The notes below the pieces were generated by a model. It saw only the letters and a program-made list of their open reading frames with translations, searched no databases and had not been told where the DNA came from. Below are positions 25,135 to 33,857 of a DNA stretch of 64,000 nt, piece by piece. This DNA is from Bryobacteraceae bacterium (GTDB lineage Bacteria; Acidobacteriota; Terriglobia; Bryobacterales; Bryobacteraceae): positions 62,001 through 126,000 of the forward strand of contig JANWVO010000003.1 of the NCBI GenBank assembly GCA_025056865.1, given 5' to 3'. The stretch's first letter is position 1. Every line of letters begins with the position of its first letter. Both the position numbers and the translations under genes were made by a program.

Positions 25135-26328
25135 TCAAAGATAGCCGTCGGCGTGCGCGTCGACAAGCAGATTCATCAGCGCGTCTCCGCTGGCGCGGAT
25201 CTCGGCCACGGCGATGTCCACGCTCTTTCTGCCCAGCGGCGCCCAGGCCAGCAGAAGCCTGCGGAAATGCACTACCCACTCTGCCGGGCTTTCCGTGCGC
25301 GCCGGCGCGGCCGCCAGGAACCGGACGTAGGAGGAGATCAGCGACGACAGGGCCGCATCCGTGGGCGCGGCCTCCATCAGTTCGCGATACAGCAGCGCCT
25401 TCCTGTGGAACTGCGCCATCGCGGGCGCTTCCTTCTCGCCGCGCCAGCCCTCCACGCGGCGGAGCAGGTCCATGTATTCTTTCTCGCGGGCCTCCCGGCG
25501 CCTGCGGTAGAGCGCGACCGCTTCGCGCAACTGGGCCGCCTCGCCGGACTCCCACAGCGGGAAGCCCGCTTCGTCGGGGCAGGGTTCCGCCTGCGCCATC
25601 GCCTCTTCCAGCGCGGCCAGGGCCTCGGAAACGGCCTGAGCGCCCTCACGGGCTTCCATCCGCGCCACAGCCTGGCGGATCTGCCCGACATACTCCTTCT
25701 CGCGCGCTGAAATGCGCGCCCCGCGAAGGGCGCCCGCAAGCGCAGCGTACAATGCCCCGCGTTCCTCCTCGGGCCCGTCGTACAGGGCGGTCACCTGCGC
25801 GGCGGGCGCCAGTTGCGCCAGCGTTTCCGAGGAAGCGACGACGCGGAGCAGGAAATCGAGATGCCTGCCCTCGGCGCGCTGGCTGGCTGGAAAGCCCCGG
25901 ACCGCCATCTGGAGGGCGAGGTGGTAGTAGCGCTCGAGCGCCGGCAGCGACGCCGCGCTGCACGTCAACGGCCCGGGCGCAGGCACGGGCATCTCCAGCG
26001 CCAGCACGAGCGCGCGGCGCGGATCCACGCGAAGCATCTCTTCCACCGCGCGAGCCTGAAGCGTGAGCGCGTCGAGCTGCTCGAAGGAAGCCTCCACCCG
26101 GCGCGCCTCCATGCTTTCCGGTGAAACCGCTGCCGCCTCCGGCCAGCGCATCTTCGCCTGCGCCGCCATGCGAAACGCGTCTTCGATCCGGTCCGCCCGG
26201 TTCGAGCGCTCCCGGGCCATCACCTTGAGGAGCAGGCTGGCGCCGATCTCCGGCGGGGCAACCGGGATGCGCGCCAGCCATTCCGGCTCCGCCATCCCAA
26301 GCGCCGCTGCCGCCAGTGCGAGGATCAC
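25135..26328 (-). CDS. Secreted or anchored protein of unknown function
   Basis: The 397-residue protein starts with a hydrophobic leader (ILALAAAALGMAEPEW) that looks like a signal peptide, then is almost wholly alpha-helical, rich in Ala, Arg, Glu and Leu, with two Cys residues. I recognise no catalytic motif or named domain; the repeated helical hairpins could be TPR-like. Its start overlaps the ceramidase-like gene by 4 nt, so the two are co-translated and probably act in the same periplasmic process. Confidence 0.7.
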   Translation of the reverse strand: MILALAAAALGMAEPEWLARIPVAPPEIGASLLLKVMARERSNRADRIEDAFRMAAQAKMRWPEAAAVSPESMEARRVEASFEQLDALTLQARAVEEMLRVDPRRALVLALEMPVPAPGPLTCSAASLPALERYYHLALQMAVRGFPASQRAEGRHLDFLLRVVASSETLAQLAPAAQVTALYDGPEEERGALYAALAGALRGARISAREKEYVGQIRQAVARMEAREGAQAVSEALAALEEAMAQAEPCPDEAGFPLWESGEAAQLREAVALYRRRREAREKEYMDLLRRVEGWRGEKEAPAMAQFHRKALLYRELMEAAPTDAALSSLISSYVRFLAAAPARTESPAEWVVHFRRLLLAWAPLGRKSVDIAVAEIRASGDALMNLLVDAHADGYL

Positions 26329-27671
26329 CGCCCCACCCGCTTCATCACCTGCCGCACGGCCTCCTGCACGCGCGGCTCCACTTCTTCGCTGAACGGTCCC
26401 GGCTGGCCGTAATAAATCATCGAATCCACCGCTTCATAGCCGCCTTCACGCAGGATGCGCGCCGTCGGAATGTAACACGGCACGTCATTGGAATATCCGG
26501 CCACGATCAGCCGCTCCTTCGGCCACGTCCGGTACGCCCACAGCGCATAGTCCACCACCACTTCGCCGCCGAGCGCGATCAGCGTGAATCCGTTCTCCAC
26601 CCGGATCGCCTGCACCGGGTAACGCAGCAGGCGCGGCTCGCGCCGCTCGTCGTACAGCTTCAGCATGAGCGCCGCGCGCCGCTGCCGGAACACGTTCGGG
26701 TCCTTGAGCTCCTGCTCGAACTGCTCCCGCGTGTGGGGAGCGAACGGCAGCGCCGTCAATTGATAGGCGGCGCGGATGCGCCCGGACGCCGTCTGCATCG
26801 GCCCGCGCGCGACGCGCGCCACTTCCGCCGCCAGCGTCCGTCCGTGCTGCTCCGCATGTTCAAGGCGGCTGCGCGGATTCGGGTTCTGGTCGCCGCCGCA
26901 GAGTTGCAGGAACAGCGCCACCGCGCCCGGGAACTCCTTTTCAAGCTCCGCCTGCGCGTAGCCGGCGTAGTCGCCGCTGAGCTGGTAGAACTCCGCCGTC
27001 AGCGTCGTGTTGTGGCAGGCGTAGCCGAACAGGATGGCCCGCACCTTGCCAGCCGGCGACGTGACGCGCACCACCGGCACGCGCGGATCCACCGGCCCCT
27101 GCGGATTCACGCCAAGAATCACGCCCTTCGCGGTGAACTCCCGCCGGTTCACGCCGAAGCGCGCTTCGCCGTAAGCGATGGTGATCTCCGCCGGCGAAAG
27201 ATCCGCCAGGGCCGCTCCGATCACATCGAACAGCTTCTGCTGCAGCCCCTGCCGGTAGGCGGCCAGCGCCTCGCGGTGCGGGGACTGCTGCGACTCCATC
27301 ACCGACAGGTTGCCCCGCACCACCGGCCCCGTATGGGTGTGCGACGAGTTGAAGACCAGCGAAGCCCGCTCCAGCCGGTACTTTTCCATCGCCCGCGCGG
27401 CCACGGCATCGGTCAGCTCCATCGGCAGGCCGATCAGGTCGGTGGTGACAATGACGGCGCGGTTGCCTCGGCTGTCCTCGAGCGCCAGCGCCTTGGCCCA
27501 CAACGGCATCAGGACGCCTTCGCTCGGCCTGTTGCGCGCCGCGTAGCCGGACATCCAGATCGGGCCTTCCGGCGTGATGTCGATGCGGGCCACGCCGGCT
27601 TTCATCTTCGGAGCCGCCGCCGCCATGCCGGGCAGGCACAGAATGGCTGCCAGAAGTACTGGTGCTCTCAT
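26325..27671 (-). CDS. Neutral/alkaline ceramidase N-terminal-domain protein, divergent active site
   Basis: The 448-residue protein has a signal peptide (LLAAILCLPGMAAAAP), the start KAGVARIDITPEGPIWMSGY, and the zinc-region motifs SSHTHTGPVV (about 109-118) and GYACHNTTL (His220). True ceramidases carry a GDVSPN motif with the nucleophilic Ser; here it reads GGDQNPN (259-265), with Asn263 at the Ser position. It also lacks room for the C-terminal Ig-like domain of full ceramidases (about 670 aa). It is therefore a family relative, probably a different periplasmic hydrolase. It faces the TonB receptor gene divergently over 63 nt. Confidence 0.8.
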   Translation of the reverse strand: MRAPVLLAAILCLPGMAAAAPKMKAGVARIDITPEGPIWMSGYAARNRPSEGVLMPLWAKALALEDSRGNRAVIVTTDLIGLPMELTDAVAARAMEKYRLERASLVFNSSHTHTGPVVRGNLSVMESQQSPHREALAAYRQGLQQKLFDVIGAALADLSPAEITIAYGEARFGVNRREFTAKGVILGVNPQGPVDPRVPVVRVTSPAGKVRAILFGYACHNTTLTAEFYQLSGDYAGYAQAELEKEFPGAVALFLQLCGGDQNPNPRSRLEHAEQHGRTLAAEVARVARGPMQTASGRIRAAYQLTALPFAPHTREQFEQELKDPNVFRQRRAALMLKLYDERREPRLLRYPVQAIRVENGFTLIALGGEVVVDYALWAYRTWPKERLIVAGYSNDVPCYIPTARILREGGYEAVDSMIYYGQPGPFSEEVEPRVQEAVRQVMKRVGR

Positions 27672-27734
27672 GACATCTTCCTGCTAAAATCCGGAGAGTC
27701 TCTCCCTGTCAGAGGGATCTTCGGGAGTTGCGCG

Positions 27735-30700
27735 ATGAAGTGGATGACGACCCTGCTGGCCATTGCGGCCATTTCCTGCCTTCCAGCATATCCCCAGGCG
27801 CAGAGCAACGCGGGCGAAATCCGCGGGGTGGTGACCGACGCGAGCGGATCGGCCATCCGCGGCGCAAGGCTCCAGGCTGCCGATTCCGTCCGCGCCATTC
27901 AGCGCTCGGCGGAAACCGACGAGTCGGGCGAGTTCATCTTCCCGCTGCTGCCTCCCGGCCGCTACCGCGTGCGGGTGGAGGCAAAAGGCTTCACGCCGCA
28001 GGTGTTCGAAGGGGTGGAAGTCCGCGTCGGCGATGTGTACACGTTGCCCGTCCGGCTCGAGGTGGGCGAGCTCCAGCAGGTCATCGAGGTGATGGCCGAG
28101 GCGCCGGTGATCGACAGCGAGCGGGCGCAGCAGGCCACCACCATCGACCTCGCCCGAATCACGCAGCTTCCCATCAACCGCCGCAACTACCTGGACTTCG
28201 CGCTGCTGTCGCCGGCCACCGCTTCCACGCAGGACCTCGCCGACGGCACTGACTACCGCGTCGCCCAGACGCCGCATTCCGGCATCAGCTTCGGCGGCGG
28301 CAACGGCCGCGGCAACGGCTTCTTCGTCGATGGCGTGGAGAACTACATCAACTCCGGCGGCGTGCGCCTCAGCGTCAGCCAGGAGGCGGTGCAGGAGTTC
28401 CAGATCAACCGCAACACCGCCTCGGCCGAGTTCGGCTGGTCGAGCGGCGGCACGGTGAACATCGTCACGCGCAGCGGCGGCAATCAGTTCCACGGCAATT
28501 TCTTCGGCTTTCTGCGCCACCGCGACATCCAGGCGCGCAACTACTTCGACCCGCAGAAGTCGGCCTACACGCGCTCGCAGGCGGGCGCCACCGCGGGCGG
28601 CCCGCTGCGCCGCGACCGCACCTTCTTCTTCAGCGCCTACGAACGGCTGGACCGGCATGAGTCGACTTTCGTGCCGATCCTTGCTGACCGCAGCGCCTTC
28701 AACGGGCCGACGCCCTCGCAGCAGCCGCTGCTGAACGCGCTGCGCACGAGCGGCGTGCCGCAACTGGCAGGCCTGGCGCAGGCGCTCACCGGCGCGCTCA
28801 CGCCGGCCACGAACCCGTTTGTGACCGGCGTGTTCCAGGCCAACAGCGGCGTGTTTCCGTTCAGCGAGGCGAGCAACCTGTTCTCGACGCGGATCGACCA
28901 CCGCTTCAGCGACCGGCACAACCTCTACTGGCGCGGCGGCATCGGCACGCTCGACAACGAGAACAACCAGTTCGGCGCGCTGGTCGCATACAACCGCGGG
29001 CGCAATTTCGACATCTGGGACGGCACGTCGATGCTGAGCGATTCGATCATCCTGAACTCGAACTGGGTGGTCGAAACGCGGCTGATGTTCAACTACAACC
29101 GCATCGCCGTGCGCACCGTGGATCCTTACGGGCCGGAGCTGAACGTCACCGGCTTCGGCTTCTTCGGCCGCGAGATCTTTCTGCCCTCGCGCACCGAGGA
29201 GCGGCACTACCAGATCATGCAGAACTGGAACCGCCACTCGGGCTCGCACGATCTGAAATTCGGCTTCGACATCAACCCGGTGCGCGACTTCGCCAATACG
29301 GAGACCTTCTTCAGCGGCCGCTTCAGCTTCGGCGAGGCCGTTCCGCTGCAAAACGTCATCGCGGGCGCGGCGGGCGCCGCCGCGGTCCAGCAGATCACCC
29401 AGTACCTTCAGGCGACCGGACAGACGTCGCTGCTGCCGGCGCTGTCGCAGCCGGTGAGCGCGTTGCAGGCCTTCGCGCTCGGCCTTCCGACGTTTTATCA
29501 GCAGGGCTTCGGCGACCCTCGCTGGACGGGCTGGTCGAAGCGCTCCGGCCTTTACGTGCAGGACGCGTGGCGCGCGCGCCGCAACCTGACGCTTCACTTC
29601 GGCCTGCGCTACGATCTCGAAGTCAACGAGCCCGTGCTCGGCACGGACCGCAATAACTTCGGCCCGCGCTTCGCCTTTGCCTGGTCGCCCGGGAAGGAAG
29701 GACGCACGGCCATCCGCGGCGGCTACGGCATCTTCTTCGCGCCGACGAATCTCCAGATCGCGAACGTCGCCGATGCGCTCAGCGGCCGCTACATCAACCA
29801 GGTCTTCGTGCCGCTGACCGGCATTCCGATCATCATCAACCCTGCCACCGGGCGGCCCACCACGTCGGCTGACATCTATCAGGGATTGCTGCGGCAGGGC
29901 GTCATCGGCCGCCGCAGCATCACGGCCGAAGATCTGAGGCAGTTCGGCGTGCAGGTGGGCCCCGGGCTGCCGCTGCGCGTGGAGTTCGGCTCGGATCCTC
30001 TGCGGCAGGGCTATGCGCAGCAGGGGAGCTTCGAGATCGAGCGGGCCTTCGGAGACTGGGCCGTCTCGGCGGCCTGGAACTACAACCGGGGGCTCGGCTT
30101 CGCGCGAATCAGCGGCCGCAATCTGGTGTACACGGGCGAGCGCAATCCCAACGGCACGCCGCAGTACGCGCGCATCGATCCGACGCTGCTCCAGAAGAAC
30201 ATCTTTACCTACGACGGCAACACGCTCTACCACGCCGGCATCCTTCAGGTGCAGCGGCGGCTGCGGCGCAACTTCGCGCTCACCGGCCACTACACGTGGT
30301 CGAAGGCCATCGATGATTTCACCGATTTCAACTCGGACTTCTCGCCCATGGACCAGCTCTGCAAGCGCTGCGAGCGCTCGCTTTCGTCCTTCCATCACGC
30401 GCACCGCGCGGTGATCCATGCGCTCTATGAGTCCCCGGCGCAGAACATGCTGCTGCGCGGCTGGAACATCGCCCCCATCTTCATGGCGAATTCGTGGCGG
30501 CCGTTCAACCTGCTGGCCGGGCTGGACGTCAACGGCGACAACTACACCACGAACGACCGCCCGTATCCGGCAGGCCGCAACATCGGCCGCGGCCCGAATT
30601 TCTTTACCTGGGACATGCGCCTCTCGCGCCGCTTCCGTTTTGCCCGGGAAGGCACGGCGCTGGAAGTCATCGCGGAAGGCTTCAACCTCGCCAACCGGGC

Positions 30701-30860
30701 CAACTTCCGCACGGTGAACAACACGGTGGGTGCCGTGCCGCTCAGCGCGCTGCCGCAACCGGTCCGCGCCTTCCGGGGCCCCTCGGCGACGACGCCTCTG
30801 GCGTATACCTCGGCGCACGACGCGCGCCAGTTCCAGTTCGCCATGAAGCTCTTCTGGTGA
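27735..30860 (+). CDS. TonB-dependent receptor with carboxypeptidase-regulatory domain (Oar-like)
   Basis: From ATG 27735 (GGGAG upstream) the protein has 1041 residues. Signal peptide: LLAIAAISCLPAYPQA. Residues of about 25-115 form a carboxypeptidase-regulatory Ig-like domain (GEIRGVVTDASGSAIRGARL, FPLLPPGRYRVRVEAKGF). The plug contains DGVENYINSGGVRLSVSQEA and GGTVNIVTRSGGNQFHGNFF. The long beta-barrel ends in the aromatic terminus QFQFAMKLFW, as needed for outer-membrane insertion. Acidobacteria carry many of these; they import large or complex substrates with TonB energy. The ligand cannot be inferred. The frame remains open far upstream but that extension lies opposite the ceramidase-like gene. 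Confidence 0.93.
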   Translation: MKWMTTLLAIAAISCLPAYPQAQSNAGEIRGVVTDASGSAIRGARLQAADSVRAIQRSAETDESGEFIFPLLPPGRYRVRVEAKGFTPQVFEGVEVRVGDVYTLPVRLEVGELQQVIEVMAEAPVIDSERAQQATTIDLARITQLPINRRNYLDFALLSPATASTQDLADGTDYRVAQTPHSGISFGGGNGRGNGFFVDGVENYINSGGVRLSVSQEAVQEFQINRNTASAEFGWSSGGTVNIVTRSGGNQFHGNFFGFLRHRDIQARNYFDPQKSAYTRSQAGATAGGPLRRDRTFFFSAYERLDRHESTFVPILADRSAFNGPTPSQQPLLNALRTSGVPQLAGLAQALTGALTPATNPFVTGVFQANSGVFPFSEASNLFSTRIDHRFSDRHNLYWRGGIGTLDNENNQFGALVAYNRGRNFDIWDGTSMLSDSIILNSNWVVETRLMFNYNRIAVRTVDPYGPELNVTGFGFFGREIFLPSRTEERHYQIMQNWNRHSGSHDLKFGFDINPVRDFANTETFFSGRFSFGEAVPLQNVIAGAAGAAAVQQITQYLQATGQTSLLPALSQPVSALQAFALGLPTFYQQGFGDPRWTGWSKRSGLYVQDAWRARRNLTLHFGLRYDLEVNEPVLGTDRNNFGPRFAFAWSPGKEGRTAIRGGYGIFFAPTNLQIANVADALSGRYINQVFVPLTGIPIIINPATGRPTTSADIYQGLLRQGVIGRRSITAEDLRQFGVQVGPGLPLRVEFGSDPLRQGYAQQGSFEIERAFGDWAVSAAWNYNRGLGFARISGRNLVYTGERNPNGTPQYARIDPTLLQKNIFTYDGNTLYHAGILQVQRRLRRNFALTGHYTWSKAIDDFTDFNSDFSPMDQLCKRCERSLSSFHHAHRAVIHALYESPAQNMLLRGWNIAPIFMANSWRPFNLLAGLDVNGDNYTTNDRPYPAGRNIGRGPNFFTWDMRLSRRFRFAREGTALEVIAEGFNLANRANFRTVNNTVGAVPLSALPQPVRAFRGPSATTPLAYTSAHDARQFQFAMKLFW

Positions 30861-30946
30861 CAGACGCGGACAGCCTGAAGGATCCATGCGTCCCCCGGCG
30901 GCAAAGACAGAGGCTCCATTCAGGCTGCTGCTCCTCGAAAGAGGAA

Positions 30947-30969
30947 GCCCCGCCGGCGGGCGGCGGGGC
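30947..30969 (-). terminator. GC-stem terminator between the receptor gene and pyrE
   Basis: GCCCCGCC (30947-30954) pairs with GGCGGGGC (30962-30969) across a 7-nt loop. Read leftward the stem is followed by TTCCTCTTTC, so it best fits pyrE. A second small hairpin (CTCCTCGAAAGAGGAAG, about 30931-30947) may help end rightward transcription of the receptor gene. Confidence 0.5.
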
Positions 30970-31004
30970 GGAAAAGCTGGCAGCGAGGGAGAAACCGAGC
31001 AGGG

Positions 31005-31622
31005 CTAGATCCAGACCTTCTCTGGCGGCCCCAGCTCCTTCACCTTCTCCTCGGCAGCCTCGGAGTCCCAGAAGTACATGGCATCGAGCTGGGCCAGGTA
31101 GTAGAAGGGCAGATTCTCGAACTTCGGCGTCTCCGGATTCGGCTGGTAGACGATGACGGCCAGCGCCACGACCTCCGCGCCCCTGGCTTCGATCAGATTC
31201 CGCAGCTCGGTGAGCTTCCTGCCCGTCCTGAGCACGTCGTCCACCAGAAGCACCTTCTCGCCCGGCTCGGGTTCAAGGAACGGGCGGAACCGCAGCGGAC
31301 CGCCCTCCTCGCCGCGCTCGGCCCAATAGACCTGCTTGGCGCGCAGCGCCTCGCACACGCCATAGGCGACAGGCAGGCCGCCAGTGGCCGGCGTCACGAT
31401 GGACAGCTCCGGAATGATGGCGCGCAGCTCCGGGTGCGCGCGCAGCTTGCGGCTCAGCGCGACACTCAGCAGCTTCGCCGTCTCGTAATGGCGCATCGCA
31501 ATGGCCACCTGGAGGTAGGTGTCCGAATGCAGGCCGTTCGGATACTGGAAGTGGCCCTTGCGCAACGCGCCGGTCTGCCGCAACAGGGCGACGACTTCTT
31601 CCTGGGTGGGGATCAGTTCCAT
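31005..31622 (-). CDS. pyrE: Orotate phosphoribosyltransferase
   Basis: The 205-residue protein starts ELIPTQEEVVALLRQTGALRKGHFQYPNGLHSDTYLQ in pieces typical of OPRT (an acidic helix followed by a GLHSDxYLQ-type segment). It has PATGGLPVAYGVCEAL and the PRPP loop VLLVDDVLRTGRKLTEL. It would make OMP from orotate and PRPP. The usual Thr-Gly pair of the PRPP motif is kept as RTGRK rather than TTGGS, so a related purine or pyrimidine phosphoribosyltransferase remains possible. Confidence 0.8.
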   Translation of the reverse strand: MELIPTQEEVVALLRQTGALRKGHFQYPNGLHSDTYLQVAIAMRHYETAKLLSVALSRKLRAHPELRAIIPELSIVTPATGGLPVAYGVCEALRAKQVYWAERGEEGGPLRFRPFLEPEPGEKVLLVDDVLRTGRKLTELRNLIEARGAEVVALAVIVYQPNPETPKFENLPFYYLAQLDAMYFWDSEAAEEKVKELGPPEKVWI

Positions 31623-31763
31623 GAGTCCAGACTCCTTTCAGAAGCGGGCTTCCGGCGGAACGGGGCCGGAGCCGACGCCCCCATTTTGCCACCCCCTGCG
31701 CCTGCGCGGGAAGCCCCATGCCCGCAGGCGCAGCCGCCCCTGCGGGCCGGGGGAAGCTGTTCT

Positions 31764-32408
31764 CTACTCCCCGTGCGTGCCGCGCGCCGCCGCGCTCTCG
31801 TTGGGCGACCACAACACCTCTGGCGCGCCAAGCTGCGCGTTCGCCCACCGGCTCCAGACGAACAGGGCATCGGAGAGGCGGTTCAGGTAACGCAGATTCA
31901 CGGCGTCGATCCGCTCGCTGCGCGCGGCCTTCACAAGCAGCCGTTCGGCGCGGCGGCAGACGGTGCGGCAGATGTGCAGCTCGACGTTCAGGCGCGAGCC
32001 GCCGGGCAGCACGAAGCTGCGCAGCGGGGGCAGCGCGGCATTGAAGCGGTCGATCTCCCGCTCGAGCTGCGCAATGTCTTCGTCGGTGATGCGCGCCTGG
32101 CGCGGGTGCACGTGCCCGGGCGTGGTGGCAAGGATCGAGCCGAGATTGAACAGCTCGTGCTGCACGCGGAGCAGAATGCGGGCGAGCTCGCCCAGAGCGG
32201 GTGCGCGCGAAGCTTCCTGCGAAGCCGTCAGCGCCGCCGCGCCGAGAAACGCGTTCAGTTCGTCCACCGTGCCGTAGCACTCGATCCGGGCCGCGTCTTT
32301 CGGGACGCGCTCGCCGCTGGCCAGCAGCGTTTCGCCGCAATCGCCGGTCTTCGTGTAGATGCGGTTCAGCGCCAGCCGGGGCTCTTCAAAGGGTGGTTGG
32401 TCGGGCAT
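31764..32408 (-). CDS. Cob(I)yrinic acid a,c-diamide adenosyltransferase, PduO type
   Basis: From ATG 32408 the protein has 214 residues. PduO/MMAB motifs are clear: RIYTKTGDCGETLLASGERV (ATP binding, N-terminal), YGTVDELNAFLG, VQHELFNLGSILATTP, and FVLPGGSRLNVELHICRTV followed by CRRAER. It attaches the 5'-deoxyadenosyl group to cobalamin. The open frame extends 35 codons upstream without motifs. The window also holds a cobalt/nickel importer (57783-60003), though not adjacent. Confidence 0.92.
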   Translation of the reverse strand: MPDQPPFEEPRLALNRIYTKTGDCGETLLASGERVPKDAARIECYGTVDELNAFLGAAALTASQEASRAPALGELARILLRVQHELFNLGSILATTPGHVHPRQARITDEDIAQLEREIDRFNAALPPLRSFVLPGGSRLNVELHICRTVCRRAERLLVKAARSERIDAVNLRYLNRLSDALFVWSRWANAQLGAPEVLWSPNESAAARGTHGE

Positions 32409-32445
32409 GCAGGAGCATCCACCATTGTAAGAGAGCGCAGCGGGG

Positions 32446-33123
32446 CTACTTTTCGAGCAGCGGCTCCAGATGGCGGAACACCAGCTCGGCCACCTTGCGG
32501 CAGCCTTCGGCATTGGGGTGCAGCGCGTCCGGCTGCATCAGTTCGGGACGCAGGGCGACGCCTTCAAGAAAGAACGGAATCAGTACCGTGCGCCGCTGGC
32601 GCGCCAGATCGCGGAAGATGCGCTCGAAGTCGCGCACATAGGCGGCGCCGTAATTGCGGGGCAGCGTCATCCCGGCAAGGACCACCTTCGCGCCGGCGCC
32701 CTGGAAGGCGTTGATCATCAGATCCAGGTTGGCGCGCGTCCGTTCGAGCGGCAGCCCGCGCAGCCCGTCGTTGGCGCCCAGCTCGAGGATCACGATCTTC
32801 GGCTTGAGCAGAAGCGCGTCTTCCAGCCGGGCCACGCCGCCGTCCGTCGTGTCTCCGGAAATGCCGAGGTTCACCACGCGGTACGCGTAGCCGCGCTCGT
32901 CCAGCATCCGCTGAAGATGGTCCGGATAGCTTTCGCCCGGCGCCACGCCGTAGCCGGCGGTGAGACTGTCGCCGAAGGCCACGATGACGGGCCGGTTGTC
33001 TGCGGCAGGCGGCGGCGCCGCCGGCGGTGCGGGCGGGGCGGCGGCGCGCTTCGGGGATTCCGGGGCCTGCCGGCTGCAAGCGCCCAGGAGAAGCAGGGCG
33101 AAAACCCAACAGCGGCGGGACAT
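32446..33123 (-). CDS. SGNH/GDSL hydrolase lipoprotein, TesA-like
   Basis: The 225-residue protein has a lipoprotein signal (FALLLLGACS, Cys16), a Pro/Ala linker of about 25 residues, and the SGNH blocks: block I AFGDSLTAGYG (Ser53), block II NLGISGDTT (Gly), block III ELGANDGLRGL (Asn) and block V DALHPN (Asp and His). It resembles E. coli TesA/lysophospholipase L1 or arylesterases. It lies divergently 35 nt from a YbbA/YbbP-like ABC pair, the same arrangement as tesA-ybbA-ybbP in E. coli, which supports the assignment. Confidence 0.88.
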   Translation of the reverse strand: MSRRCWVFALLLLGACSRQAPESPKRAAAPPAPPAAPPPAADNRPVIVAFGDSLTAGYGVAPGESYPDHLQRMLDERGYAYRVVNLGISGDTTDGGVARLEDALLLKPKIVILELGANDGLRGLPLERTRANLDLMINAFQGAGAKVVLAGMTLPRNYGAAYVRDFERIFRDLARQRRTVLIPFFLEGVALRPELMQPDALHPNAEGCRKVAELVFRHLEPLLEK

Positions 33124-33158
33124 CTCCTGCCATCATAAAGGACAGAGTTCAACGCCTG

Positions 33159-33857
33159 ATGACTGCCCCCGTCCTTTCTCTCCGCGATGTCACCAAAGTG
33201 ATCGACACGGGCACGCACCGCGTCGAAATCCTGAAAGGAATCAGCTTCGACGTCCGCAAGGGCGAATTCGTGGCCGTGATGGGCGCCTCCGGATCCGGCA
33301 AGTCCACGCTGCTCGGCCTGGTGGCGGGGCTGGACACGCCCACCTCCGGCTCCATTCGGATCGAAGGCGAAGAGATCAGCCGGCTGGACGAAGACCGGCT
33401 GGCGGTGCTCCGCGGCCGCAAGATCGGCTTCGTTTTCCAGAGCTACCAGCTCATCCCCACTCTGACCGCGGAGGAGAACGTGATCCTGCCGGCGGAGCTG
33501 GCCGGCGAGGATTACGAAACGGCCCGGAAGCGGGCGCAGGAGCTGCTGAAGACCGTAGGCCTGGAGGAGCGGCGCGACCACTACCCCGTCCAGCTCTCCG
33601 GCGGCGAGCAGCAGCGCGTGGCGCTGGCGCGGGCCTTCATCCGCAAGCCGCCCCTGCTGCTGGCGGACGAGCCCACCGGCAACCTGGATTCGGTGAACGG
33701 ACGGCAGGTGCTCGAGCTGATGCTTTCGCTCAACCGCAGCGAAGGCGCCACCCTGCTGCTGGTGACGCACGACCGCGAACTGGCCTCCCACGCCACGCGC
33801 ATCATCACGCTGCGCGACGGGCAGATCCTGAGCGACGAACAGCGGGCAGCGGCATGA
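33159..33857 (+). CDS. ABC transporter ATP-binding protein (YbbA/LolD-like)
   Basis: The 232-residue ATPase has Walker A GASGSGKST, Q-loop VFQSYQLIPTLTAEEN, signature LSGGEQQRVALARA, Walker B LLLADEPTGN and the switch His (LLVTHDREL). The FQSYQLIPTLTAEEN segment and the MacB/LolD-like start (SLRDVTKVIDTG) place it in the MacB/LolD/YbbA group that works with FtsX-domain permeases. The AAAGGA box is about 14 nt from the ATG, rather far. Its stop overlaps the permease start. Confidence 0.92.
   Translation: MTAPVLSLRDVTKVIDTGTHRVEILKGISFDVRKGEFVAVMGASGSGKSTLLGLVAGLDTPTSGSIRIEGEEISRLDEDRLAVLRGRKIGFVFQSYQLIPTLTAEENVILPAELAGEDYETARKRAQELLKTVGLEERRDHYPVQLSGGEQQRVALARAFIRKPPLLLADEPTGNLDSVNGRQVLELMLSLNRSEGATLLLVTHDRELASHATRIITLRDGQILSDEQRAAA

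Noticed and set aside
26316-27734. Upstream in-frame extension of the TonB-dependent receptor
   Set aside because: It lies opposite the ceramidase-like gene and precedes a good signal peptide and ribosome-binding site at 27735.
27684-30887. A 1067-codon open frame antisense to the TonB-dependent receptor
   Set aside because: High GC leaves long shadow frames; its product is Arg/Ala/Val/His-rich with no domain, while the opposite strand has clear receptor motifs.
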